Assembly (NCBI RefSeq): GCF_038502225.1
Contig: NC_091382.1
Span: 14,121,376 to 14,185,375 of the forward strand
DNA: 64,000 bases
Source of the DNA: Cherax quadricarinatus
Taxonomy: Eukaryota > Arthropoda > Malacostraca > Decapoda > Parastacidae
Reading direction: 5' to 3'
Under the pieces are notes generated by a model. That model saw nothing but the letters and a program-made list of their open reading frames with translations, was not told where the DNA came from and ran no database searches. Positions 15,480-25,437 of the stretch are shown here, piece by piece. Each line of letters starts with the position of its first letter. The stretch's first letter is position 1. The position numbers and the translations under genes are program-made.

Positions 15480-16588
15480 ACTGGTGCTGTGTTTCACACT
15501 ACTGGTGCCAGTGTTTCACACTACTGGTGCCAGTGTTTCACACTACTGGTGCCAGTGTTTCACACTACTGGTGCCAGTGTTTCACACTACTGGTGCTGTG
15601 TTTCACACTACTGGTGCTGTGTTTCACACTACTGGTGCTGTGTTTCACACTACTGCTGCCAGTGTTTCACACTACTGGTGCTGTGTTTCACACTACTGGT
15701 GCTGTGTTTCACACTACTGGTGCTGTGTTTCTCACTACTGGTGCTGTGTTTCACACTACTGGTGCTGTGTTTCACACTACTGGTGCTGTGTTTCACACTA
15801 CTGGTGCTGTGTTTCACACTACTGGTGCTGTGTTTCACACTACTGGTGCTGTGTTTCACACTACTGGTGCTGTGTTTCACACTACTGGTGCCAGTGTTTC
15901 ACACTACTGGTGCTGTGTTTCACACTACTGTTGCTGTGTTTCACACTACTGGTGCTGTGTTTCACACTACTGGTGCCAGTGTTTCACACTACTGGTGCTG
16001 TGTTTCACACTACTGGTGCTGTGTTTCTCACTACTGGAGCTGTGTTTCTCACTACTGGTGCTGTGTTTCTCACTACTGGTGCTGTGTTTCTCACTACTGG
16101 TGCTGTGTTTCTCACTACTGGTGCTGTGTTTCTCACTACTGGTGCTGTGTTTCTCACTACTGGTGCTGTGTTTCTCACTACTGGTGCTGTGTTTCTCACT
16201 ACTGGTGCTGTGTTTCTCACTACTGGTGCTGTGTTTCTCACTACTGGTGCTGTGTTTCTCACTACTGGTGCTGTGTTTCTCACTACTGGTGCTGTGTTTC
16301 TCACTACTGGTGCTGTGTTTCTCACTACTGGTGCTGTGTTTCACACTACTGGTGCTGTGTTTCACACTACTGGTGCTGTGTTTCTCACTACTGGTGCTGT
16401 GTTTCTCACTACTGGTGCTGTGTTTCTCACTACTGGTGCTCTGTTTCTCACTACTGGTGCTGTGTTTCTCACTACTGGTGCTGTGTTTCTCACTACTGGT
16501 GCTGTGTTTCTCACTACTTGTGCTGTGTTTCTCACTACTGGTGCTGTGTTTCTCACTACTGGTGCTGTGTTTCTCACTACTGGTGCTC
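15480..16588 (+). repeat. 21-bp satellite array
   Basis: About 50 copies of a 21-bp derivative of the preceding unit: TGTTTCTCACTACTGGTGC plus TG. At the left edge 21- and 22-bp units are mixed; from about 15.58 kb the array is mostly 21 bp. Because 21 is a multiple of 3, each frame reads a 7-residue repeat, including RNTAPVV on the - strand. The CAC to CTC change is shared by a solid block at 16.02-16.34 kb, which indicates local homogenisation. Confidence 0.95.
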
Positions 16589-16765
16589 TTTTTAAGCCTA
16601 TTAGTGTTTTACTTTTGCTAATTTAGTGCCTTTGTTTCACACTTTTTTAGTCATTAAACTACTAGCACTACTTGCTTCGTCTACTAGTATTTGTGGTTTG
16701 TACTGGTGATGGAGGTTCTCACTAGTGATGCTTGTGGTTCCTCACACTTTTAGTGCTAGTGATTC
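16589..16765. other. Degenerate spacer between arrays
   Basis: Sequence resembling decayed satellite (GTTTCACAC, GGTTCTCACTAG and GATTCACACTACTGC words) without a regular period. No gene seen. Confidence 0.6.
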
Positions 16766-19700
16766 ACACTACTGCTACTTATGGTTCACAAGTCTGGTAA
16801 CTCTTGTGATCCACACTACTGCTACTTATGGTTCACAAGTCTGGTAACTCTTGTGATCCACACTACAGCTACTTATGGTTCACAAGTCTGGTAACTCTTG
16901 TGATCCACACTACTGCTACTTATGGTTCACAAGTCTGGTAACTCTTGTGATCCACACTACTGCTACTTATGGTTCACAAGTCTGGTAACTCTTGTGATCC
17001 ACACTACTGCTACTTATGGTTCACAAGTCTGGTAACTCTTGTGATCCACACTACAGCTACTTATGGTTCACAAGTCTGGTAACTCTTGTAATCCACACTA
17101 CTGCTTCTTATGGTTCACAAGTCTGGTAACTCTTGTGATCCACACTACTGCTACTTATGGTTCACAAGTCTGGTAACTCTTGTGATCCACACTACTGCTA
17201 CTTATGGTTCACAAGTCTGGTAACTCTTGTGATCCACACTACTGCTACTTATGGTTCACAAGTCTGGTAACTCTTGTGATCCACACTACTGCTACTTATG
17301 GTTCACAAGTCTGGTAACTCTTGTGATCCACACTACTGCTACTTATGGTTCACAAGTCTGGTAACTCTTGTGATCCACACTACTGCTACTTATGGTTCAC
17401 AAGTCTGGTAACTCTTGTGATCCACACTAATGCTACTTATGGTTCACAAGTCTGGTAACTCTTGTGATCCACACTACTGCTACTTATGGTTCACAAGTCT
17501 GGTAACTCTTGTGATCCACACTACTGCTACTTATGGTTCACAAGTCTGGTAACTCTTGTTATCCACACTACTGCTACTTATGGTTCACAAGTCTGGTAAC
17601 TCTTGTGATCCACACTACTGCTACTTATGGTTCACAAGTCTGGTAACTCTTGTGATCCACACTACTGCTACTTATGGTTCACAAGTCTGGTAACTCTTGT
17701 GATCCACACTACTGCTACTTATGGTTCACAAGTTTGGTAACTCTTGTGATCCACACTACTGCTACTTATGGTTCACAAGTTTGGTAACTCTTGTGATCCA
17801 CACTACTGCTACTTATGGTTCACAAGTTTGGTAACTCTTGTGATCCACACTACTGCTACTTATGGTTCACAAGTTTGGTAACTCTTGTGATCCACACTAC
17901 TGCTACTTATGGTTCACAAGTTTGGTAACTCTTGTGATCCACACTACTGCTACTTATGGTTCACAAGTTTGGTAACTCTTGTGATCCACACTACTGCTAC
18001 TTATGGTTCACAAGTTTGGTAACTCTTGTGATCCACACTACTGCTACTTATGGTTCACAAGTCTGGTAACTCTTGTGATCCACACTACAGCTACTTATGG
18101 TTCACAAGTCTGGTAACTCTTGTGATCCACACTACAGCTACTTATGGTTCACAAGTCTGGTAACTCTTGTCATCCACACTACTGCTACTTATGGTTCACA
18201 AGTCTGGTAACTCTTGTCATCCACACTACTGCTACTTATGGTTCACAAGTCTGGTAACTCTTGTGATCCACACTACAGCTACTTATGGTTCACAAGTCTG
18301 GTGACTCTTGTCATCCACACTACTGCTACTTATGGTTCACAAGTCTGGTAACTCTTGTGATCCACACTACTGCTACTTATGGTTCACAAGTCTGGTAACC
18401 CTTGTCATCCACACTACTGCTACTTATGGTTCACAAGTCTGGTAACTCTTGTGATCCACACTACTGCTACTTATGGTTCACAAGTCTGATAACTCTTGTG
18501 ATACACACTACTGCTACTTATGTTTCACAAGTCTGGTAACTCTTGTCATCCATATTACTGCTACTTATGGTTCACAAGTCTGGTAACTCTTGTGATCCAC
18601 ACTACTGCTACTTATGTTTCACAAGTCTGGTAACTCTTGTCATCCATATTACTGCTACTTATGGTTCACAAGTCTGGTAACTCTTGTGATACACACTACT
18701 GCTACTTATGTTTCACAAGTCTGGTAACTCTTGTCATCCATGTTACTGCTACTTATGGTTCACAAGTCTGGTAACTCTTGTGATCCACACTACTGCTACT
18801 TATGGTTCACAAGTCTGGTAACTCTTGTGATCCACACTACTGCTACTTATGGTTCACAAGTCTGGTAACTCTTGTGATCCACACTACAGCTACTTATGGT
18901 TCACAAGTCTGGTAACTCTTGTAATCCACACTACTGCTACTTATGGTTCACAAGTCTTGTAACTCTTGTGGTCCACACTACTGCTACTTATGGTTCACAA
19001 GTCTGGTAACTCTTGTGATCCACACTACTGCTACTTATGGTTCACAAGTCTGGTAACTCTTGTGATCCACACTACTGCTACTTATGGTTCACAAGTCTGG
19101 TAACTCTTGTGGTCCACACTACTGCTACTTACGTCTCACAAGTCTGGTAACTCTTGTGATCCACACTACTGCTACTTATGGTTCACAAGTCTGGTAACTC
19201 TTGTGATCCACACTACTGCTACTTATGGTTCACAAGTCTGGTAACTCTTGTGATCCACACTACTGCTACTTATGGTTCACAAGTCTGGTAACTCTTGTGA
19301 TCCACACTACTGCTACTTATGGTTCACAAGTCTGGTAACTCTTGTGATCCACACTACTGCTACTTATGGTTCACAAGTCTGGTAACTCTTGTGATCCACA
19401 CTACTGCTACTTATGGTTCACAAGTCTGGTAACTCTTGTGATCCACACTACTGCTACTTATGGTTCACAAGTCTGGTAACTCTTGTGATCCACACTACTG
19501 CTACTTATGGTTCACAAGTCTGGTAACTCTTGTGATCCACACTACTGCTACTTATGGTTCACAAGTCTGGTAACTCTTGTGATCCACACTACTGCTACTT
19601 ATGGTTCACAAGTCTGGTAACTCTTGTGATCCACACTACTGCTACTTATGGTTCACAAGTCTGGTAACTCTTGTTATCCACACTACTGCTACTTATGGTT

Positions 19701-20175
19701 CACAAGTCTGGTAACTCTTGTGATCCACACTACTGCTACTTATGGTTCACAAGTCTGGTAACTCTTGTGATCCACACTACTGCTACTTATGGTTCACAAG
19801 TCTGGTAACTCTTGTGATCCACACTACTGCTACTTATGGTTCACAAGTCTGGTAACTCTTGTGATCCACACTACTGCTACTTATGGTTCACAAGTCTGGT
19901 AACTCTTGTGATCCACACTACTGCTACTTATGGTTCACAAGTCTGGTAACTCTTGTGATCCACACTACTGCTACTTATGGTTCACAAGTCTGGTAACTCT
20001 TGTGATCCACACTACTGCTACTTATGGTTCACAAGTCTGGTAACTCTTGTGATCCACACTACTGCTACTTATGGTTCACAAGTCTGGTAACTCTTGTGAT
20101 CCACACTACTGCTACTTATGGTTCACAAGTCTGGTAACTCTTGTGATCCACACTACTGCTACTTATGGTTCACAC
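16766..20175 (+). repeat. 47-bp satellite array
   Basis: About 72 highly similar copies of a 47-bp unit containing ATGGTTCACAAGTCTGGTAA, CTCTTGTGATC and CACACTACTGCTACTT. The second part matches the GTTTCACACTACTGC core of the upstream arrays. Stops occur in every frame, so no long frames arise. Seven consecutive units (about 17.73-18.05 kb) carry AAGTTTGG instead of AAGTCTGG. At 18.49-18.76 kb two unit variants alternate. Confidence 0.96.
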
Positions 20176-20319
20176 ATGTGGTAATTCTGATTCACATTTC
20201 TGAAGCTTATTCTTTCAAGTTTCACACTGTTGGTAATTCTCACTACGAGTGGTTATGTTTACTCTATTTGTTCTTCATGCACCTGGTGCCTATCGTGTGC
20301 CCTGAGCACCAAGCTTCAG
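20176..20319. other. Non-repetitive spacer
   Basis: Single-copy-looking sequence between the 47-bp array and the 58-bp minisatellite. A frame at 20118-20384 starts inside the satellite and has no recognisable domain. Probably intronic if the FN3 gene extends upstream. Confidence 0.4.
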
Positions 20320-21298
20320 CCTTACTGATACACAGGTATCCCCCAGAGCAGTTCCCAAGGCACCGGTCATCACTAGTTTATTAATACAAGTGTCCCCACA
20401 AAAGTACCCAGAGGGCTACTCATCATTAACATTACTACACTATCAGAATCTAAAACACGGGTCATCACCAGAAATACTGACACACATGTATCTCCAAACT
20501 TGAAGCTTGAACTACAGTCGTCATCAGAATTAGTGACACACGTGTATCTTCAAACCTGAAGCTTGAAATCCAGTTGTCATCAGCATACTGAAAAACATGT
20601 CTCCTAAAATTATTACCTAGAGGTGCAGTCATCACCAGCACTATGGACACGCATGTATCCACACACCGTCACTAAGAGCTGCAATCATCACCAGCATTAC
20701 TGGCTCACGCATGTATCCACACACCGTCAGTAGAAGCTGCAATCATCACCAGCATTACTGGAACACACATGTATCCACACACCGTCAGTAGAAGCTGCAA
20801 TCATCACCAGCATTACTGGAACACACATGTATCCACACACCGTCAGTAGAAGCTGCAATCATCACCAGCATTACTGGAACACACATGTATCCACACACCG
20901 TCAGTAGAAGCTGCAATCATCACCAGCATTACTGGAACACACATGTATCCACACACCGTCAGTAGAAGCTGCAATCATCACCAGCATTACTGGAACACAC
21001 ATGTATCCACACACCGTCAGTAGAAGCTGCAATCATCACCAGCATTACTGGAACACACATGTATCCACACACCGTCAATAGAAGCTGCGATCATCATCAT
21101 TATTACTGACACATATGTATCCCCCACAATAGTTTCCAGAGCTCCAATCATCACAAGCATTACTGACACATCTATCTTCACACAAGTACTTGTAGCTTCA
21201 GGCATAATGAGCAATAAGGAAACACATGTATCCCCGACACCAGTACCTGGAGATGTATATACCAGGAAGATTACTGACTCTTGTCTCTCCCCATCCAG
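20320..21298 (+). repeat. 58-bp minisatellite, homogeneous core with diverged flanks
   Basis: A homogeneous core at 20652-21090 has about 7.5 copies of a 58-bp unit with words CATGTATCCACACACC, GTCAGTAGAAGCTGC and AATCATCACCAGCATTACTG. Diverged copies extend on both sides (20320-20650 and 21090-21260). The diverged copy at 21230-21260 contains ACACCAGTACCTGGAG, nearly the same as the splice-acceptor/exon junction at 21290-21310, so the unit seems to share ancestry with that junction. Confidence 0.85.
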
Positions 21299-21571
21299 TA
21301 CCTGGAGCACCTGTCATCACCAGCATCGAGTATTCTGAACACTTACTCTATATAACCTGGTCACCGCCTGAGGAAGCAAATGGAGTAATTTTGAGATACC
21401 TGGTGGACATTGTAAGCAATGGTCATCATTATACAAGAGAATATGTGACTGAGACTGAGGATGTGATCAGTGACTTACCAGAGTGTACATCATATGACAT
21501 CACTGTAACAGCTGAAACAGAACCTGGTTCGGGACCGTCTGCTGCCAAGAGTACTTTCCTCAGTGGTTCTG
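21299..21571 (+). CDS. Exon encoding one fibronectin type III domain
   Basis: A 273-nt exon encoding about 91 residues, the size of one whole FN3 domain. The order fits the fold: PGAPVITSI, then ITWSPPEEANG (strand B tryptophan and PP loop), a Y-L-V strand C, DVISDLPECTSYDITVTA (strands E-F with the conserved Leu and Tyr) and a closing ETEPGSGPSA strand G. FN3 domains mediate extracellular protein binding in adhesion receptors and receptor tyrosine phosphatases. The acceptor is a pyrimidine stretch ending CCATCCAG at 21298; the donor is G|GTTAGT at 21571/21572. Both flanking introns are phase 1, the usual arrangement for exon-encoded FN3 modules. The in-frame TAG at 21574 lies in the intron. 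The parent gene cannot be named from one domain. The open frame, splice sites and phases argue for a live exon. Confidence 0.85.
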
Positions 21572-21693
21572 GTTAGTGATCATTATTATTAATGATTCTT
21601 TAATTTAAATAATTATGAAATATTTTCAAAACTTTTTCATAAATAATTTTCTTAAGATTACAAGCTCAATATTTACTTATTTTACATGGACAG

Positions 21694-21837
21694 TTGCACC
21701 ATCCTTCGTCACTTGTGATCTTGGTGATGGTGATCATGCCAGAGTGTGCTGGAAGCCGTGTTCACAACAGTGTTTTACTGGTGATTTAAACTACAACATC
21801 AGCTGGAGTAGTGATGTACTTTGGTCTGATACTGAAG
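21694..21837 (+). CDS. Exon encoding the first half of a second FN3-like domain
   Basis: A 144-nt exon (48 codons) after a 122-bp intron. The acceptor ends TGGACAG at 21693 and the donor is GAAG|GTCAGT at 21837/21838. Both ends are phase 1, so it joins the upstream exon in frame. The product begins APSFVTCDLGDGDHARVCW and continues through NYNISWSSD, consistent with strands A to C of an FN3 domain. It has four cysteines (residues about 8, 19, 22 and 26 after the junction), unusual for FN3 and suggestive of an extra disulfide. The second half of the domain would be on a later exon, which I could not find before the window ends. Alternatively this is a short inter-domain exon. It is very likely the same gene as the preceding exon. 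Confidence 0.7.
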
Positions 21838-21918
21838 GTCAGTTGTCTACTTGATATTCTTTATTATTATCTTTATAATGGTTCAGGACATCACATTCAT
21901 AATTTTGAAAAACAATAA
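21838..21918. other. Intron start before microsatellite
   Basis: AT-rich intron sequence directly downstream of the GTCAGT donor, leading into the AAT microsatellite. Nothing coding seen. Confidence 0.5.
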
Positions 21919-21923
21919 AAATA

Positions 21924-22580
<657 letters not shown>

Positions 22581-22682
22581 TATATATAAGTATGAGAATG
22601 AGATGGGAAACATAATATAATCATTACTGTCAGCTATCTGGTCCAGGGAAATATAAACACATAAGGAGAATAATGTGATTCT
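22581..22682. other. Intergenic or intronic spacer
   Basis: About 100 bp of AT-rich sequence with no feature recognised. Confidence 0.4.
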
Positions 22683-23075
22683 TTATTAGCAACGTTGCGC
22701 CCACACAGTGGACTTTATCAAGTCACAAACAGATCTGTTTGTGACTTGGTAAAGTCAAGTCTGTTTGTGACTTGATGAAGTCAAGTCTGTTTGTGACTTG
22801 ATGAAGTCAAGTCTGTTTGTGACTTGATGAAGTCAAGTCTGTTTGTGACTTGATAAAGTCACGTCTGTTTGTGACTTGATAAAGTCAAGTCTGTTTGTGA
22901 CTTGATAAAGTCAAGTCTGTTTGTGACTTGATGAAGTCAAGTCTGTTTGTGACTTGATAAAGTCAAGTCTGTTTGTGACTTGATAAAGTCAAGTCTGTTT
23001 GTGACTTGATAAAGTCAAGTCTGTTTGTGACTTGATAAAGTCCACTGTGTGGGCCAAAGTTTGTCAATAAAGGCT
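22683..23075. repeat. Fold-back repeat whose arm is amplified as a 26-bp tandem array
   Basis: The left arm (CTTTATTAGCAACGTTGCGC, CCACACAGTGGACTTTATCA, AGTCACAAACAGA) is complementary to the right end (CTTGATAAAGTCCACTGTGT, GGGCCAAAG, CAATAAAG). Between them the right-arm sequence GTCTGTTTGTGACTTGATAA plus AGTCAA repeats about 11-12 times with a 26-bp period. Each end has the hammerhead-like layout (TTGATAA, stem, GCGCAA or GCCAAA) in degenerate form, followed by AATAAAG. Confidence 0.8.
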
Positions 23076-23149
23076 CACATTATACTGCTTATGTGTTATA
23101 TTTCCATTGTATCGGGATTTTATACCATTTATTCCCATATCTGGCCAAT
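23076..23149. other. Spacer
   Basis: Short AT-rich sequence, no feature seen. Confidence 0.4.
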
Positions 23150-23318
23150 GATGTCAGCAGAATACAATAGTGGCCATAGTAGTAGTACTACAATAGTGGC
23201 CATAGTAGTAGTAGTAGTACAATAGTGGCCATAGTAGTGGCAGTAGTACAATGGTAGCCGTAGTAGCAGTAGTAGTACAATGGTGGCCATAATAGTAGCA
23301 GTAGTGGTAGGTAAGACA
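23150..23318. repeat. Irregular TAGTAG / GTACAATAGTGGCCA minisatellite
   Basis: Five or so imperfect copies of a unit containing TACAATAGTGGCCATAGTAG with variable numbers of TAG triplets. A single related copy (TAGTACAATGGTAGCC) lies at 23755-23775, on the far side of the fold-back element. Confidence 0.75.
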
Positions 23319-23343
23319 CATAGGCAACAGTTAGGCAACTTTA

Positions 23344-23386
23344 TTTCGAAACGTTTCGCCTACACAGTAGGCTTCTTCAGTCGAAT
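23344..23386 (-). ncRNA. Hammerhead-ribozyme-like motif (family A)
   Basis: Read on the - strand: TTCGA, CTGAAGA, hairpin GCCTAC-TGT-GTAGGC, GAAAC, GTT, then TCGAA. This supplies both invariant core segments (CTGANGA and GAAA), a perfect 6-bp stem II and a 5-bp stem I (TTCGA with TCGAA). Stem III would be only ACGT with no loop, so folding may need a dimer or longer flanks. The putative cleavage dinucleotide context is GTT. It is followed by AATAAAG. Activity is inferred from structure only. Confidence 0.6.
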
Positions 23387-23680
23387 ACAGAAAGAAGGCA
23401 GGAACAGTAGAGATGTGAAGACGATGTAATCAGTCCATCACCCTTGAAGTCGTAGAATTTGAGGTTATCAGTCCCTCAGCCTGGAGAAGTTCAGTTCCAT
23501 AGTCAGGAACTATCTGAAGATCAAGCGACAGTGCGGAGACTTAAATACTGTCGGAAGGAGAGGTGCAGAGTTGTAGTAGTGAGACGTCAGGTTCCTCTTA
23601 GATCCAACAATTCTCATTTGAAAAAGTTCTCCAAGGTGTTTTCTGTACCAAGATGCCATTGTGTTGCAGTCTGACAAGAT

Positions 23681-23746
23681 GAACATCAAAATGGTATACA
23701 ATACCGACAGGTATACATGTCGGAATTGTATACCATTTTGATGTTC
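23681..23746. repeat. 66-bp near-perfect palindrome
   Basis: Arms starting GAACATCAAAATGGTATACA and ending with its complement, with an inner CCGACA/TGTCGG stem and a short loop. It would extrude as a strong hairpin. It sits at the end of the dispersed repeat. Confidence 0.85.
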
Positions 23747-23770
23747 AGTAGCGGTAGTACAATGGTAGCC

Positions 23771-23903
23771 GAAGTAGCAGTAGAACAATTGAGAATTCTT
23801 TAACCAAAATGCTTAGGACAGGAAGTGCATCATTTTATGGAATATTTGTATATTTGGATCTACACAATGGAAGAGCTTGTAGATGGAACCCAAGTGTAAA
23901 CAC
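23771..23903. other. Spacer
   Basis: About 130 bp of non-periodic sequence between the fold-back element and the 16-bp satellite. Nothing recognised. Confidence 0.4.
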
Positions 23904-24360
23904 AGTACTCTACTGTACTGGAATTTTACTGTACAAGTACTGTACTGTATAGACACTGTACAAATACTGTACTGTACAAGTACTGTACTGTATAGGTACT
24001 GTACTGTACAAATACTGCACAGTACAAGTACTGTACTGTATAGGTAATGTACTGTACAAGTACTGTAATGTACAAGTACTGTAGTGTACAAGCACTGTAA
24101 TGTACAAGTACTGTAATACACAAGTACTGTACTGTATAGGTGTTGTACTGTACAAGAATTGTACTGTACAAGTACTGTAATGTACAAGTACTGTAATGTA
24201 CAAGCACTGTAATGTACAAGTACTGTAATACACAAGTACTGTACTGTATAGGTGTTGTACTGTACAAGAATTGTACTGTACAAGTACTGTAATGTACAAG
24301 TACTGTAATGTACAAGTACTGAAATGTACAAGTACTGTAATGCACAAGTACTGTACTGTA
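23904..24360 (-). repeat. 16-bp satellite block A (TACTGTAATGTACAAG)
   Basis: About 28 copies of a 16-bp unit alternating TACTGTAATGTACAAG and TACTGTACTGTACAAG, with variants TATAGG and CACAAG. Stop-free on the - strand, so frames of 139-243 codons appear there that read YLYSTVLVQ-type repeats; they are not genes. It ends directly at the LINE 5' boundary (CAGATACAGATACTAATGCC). Confidence 0.93.
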
Positions 24361-24383
24361 CAGATACAGATACTAATGCCGGA

Positions 24384-25436
24384 AAAAAATCCCCCCCCCC
24401 CACCAGTAATACCACCAGCCCGATAACATTCTTCTTTGCAAATATACAGGGTCTAAAGCCAGCAACAAACAACAAAATACCTTTCATCCATGGACTGCTT
24501 GCAGAGGCAAAGGCAATGTTCGCGGCTTTTATTGAGACCCACATAAAGGATCACTTGGACAACGAAATATGGATCCAAGGTTATAACCTACACAGATGTG
24601 ACAGAGTGAACAGGAAAAAAGGGGGGGGGGTTGGCCTGTACATTGCAGAGTCACTTGTTTGCACAGAACTGCTTAATGCCTCAAATGATGTAGTGGAAGT
24701 TTTAGCAGTAAAGGTCGAGAACCAAAACCTAGTCATTGTGGTAGGTTACAAGCCTCCGGATGCAACATCCCAGCAATTCCAGGAACAGCTGTTAAAAATT
24801 GACCACTGTCTGGAAAATCTTCCAGCTCCTGCACCCAACATCTTGCTCCTGGGGGATTTCAACTTAAGGCACCTAAAATGGAGGAATATAGCAAATAATA
24901 TTGTTGCAGTAATAACACCAGGAGGCAGCTCTGATGAAAACTCACACTCACACGAGCTTTAAAATCTCTGCACAAAATTAAATTTAAACCAGCAAATAAT
25001 AGAGCCTACTTGACTGGAGAATACACTAGACCTCATCTTCACTAACAATGATGATCTGATAAGAATTGTCACCATATCAAAAACAATATACTCAGATCAC
25101 AACATAATTGAGGTTCAGACATGTATGCGTGGAGCCCCAGACCGACATAATGAGACTAGTCACGAGGGAGCATTCACCAAATTCAACTTCAATAACAAAA
25201 ACATAAAGTGGGACCAAGTAAACCAAGTCCTAACCGATATAAGCTGGGAAGATATACTAAGCAACATAGACCCCAACTTATGCCTAGAACAGATTAACTC
25301 GGTGGCACTCGATGTATGCACAAGGCTTATTCCTCTAAGAAAAAGGAGGAGTAGATATAAAATAGAAAGACAGGCGCTCCCTTTACAGGCGACAGAAAAG
25401 AATAACAGAGCGGCTAAAAGAGGTCAATATATCTGA
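24384..25436 (+). pseudogene. LINE copy 1 APE endonuclease domain
   Basis: Exonuclease-endonuclease-phosphatase fold typical of LINEs, which nick target DNA for target-primed reverse transcription. Visible motifs: FFFANIQGL (Asn motif), AFIETHIKDH (catalytic Glu), GGGVGLYIAESLV, VVGYKPP, LLLGDFNLRHLKW (catalytic Asp-Asn) and IYSDHNIIEV (Asp-His). The frame is interrupted by TAA at about 24960 (where copy 2 has TTA) and TGA at about 25014 (where copy 2 has AGA). Near 25370 two bases are missing relative to copy 2 (GAAAGACAGG against GAAAGAGACAGG), which shifts the frame before the linker to the RT. Confidence 0.85.
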
Positions 25437-25437
25437 A

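Larger units (their letters stand above)
23319..23770 (-). mobile_element. Dispersed PLE-like repeat with hammerhead motif and palindromic end
   Basis: A block that interrupts the TAG-rich minisatellite. One end contains GGCAACTTTATTTCGAAACG and, on the - strand, a canonical hammerhead core (see 23344-23386). The middle carries a CAGTCC...CCTTGAAG / CCTCAGCCTGGAGAAG region also typical of the 40.5-kb elements (GTCCATCA, TTGAGTCG, CTCAG). The other end is a 66-bp near-perfect palindrome (23681-23746). No protein frame is recognisable. I infer a non-autonomous PLE derivative from the shared layout with the 40.4-41.1 kb element. Confidence 0.55.

Noticed and set aside
11145..16595. Frame of about 1,816 codons resembling a giant Cys/His-rich repeat protein
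   Set aside because: It follows from a stop-free 22-bp unit; parallel frames of similar length overlap it and there is no codon bias or splice context.
16766..20175. CRISPR-like regular repeats in the 47-bp array
   Set aside because: Units are contiguous, with no unique spacers and no cas genes; the setting is eukaryotic.
1..20175. Centromeric satellite
   Set aside because: No evidence beyond tandem structure; small, varied units and nearby exons give no support for a centromere.
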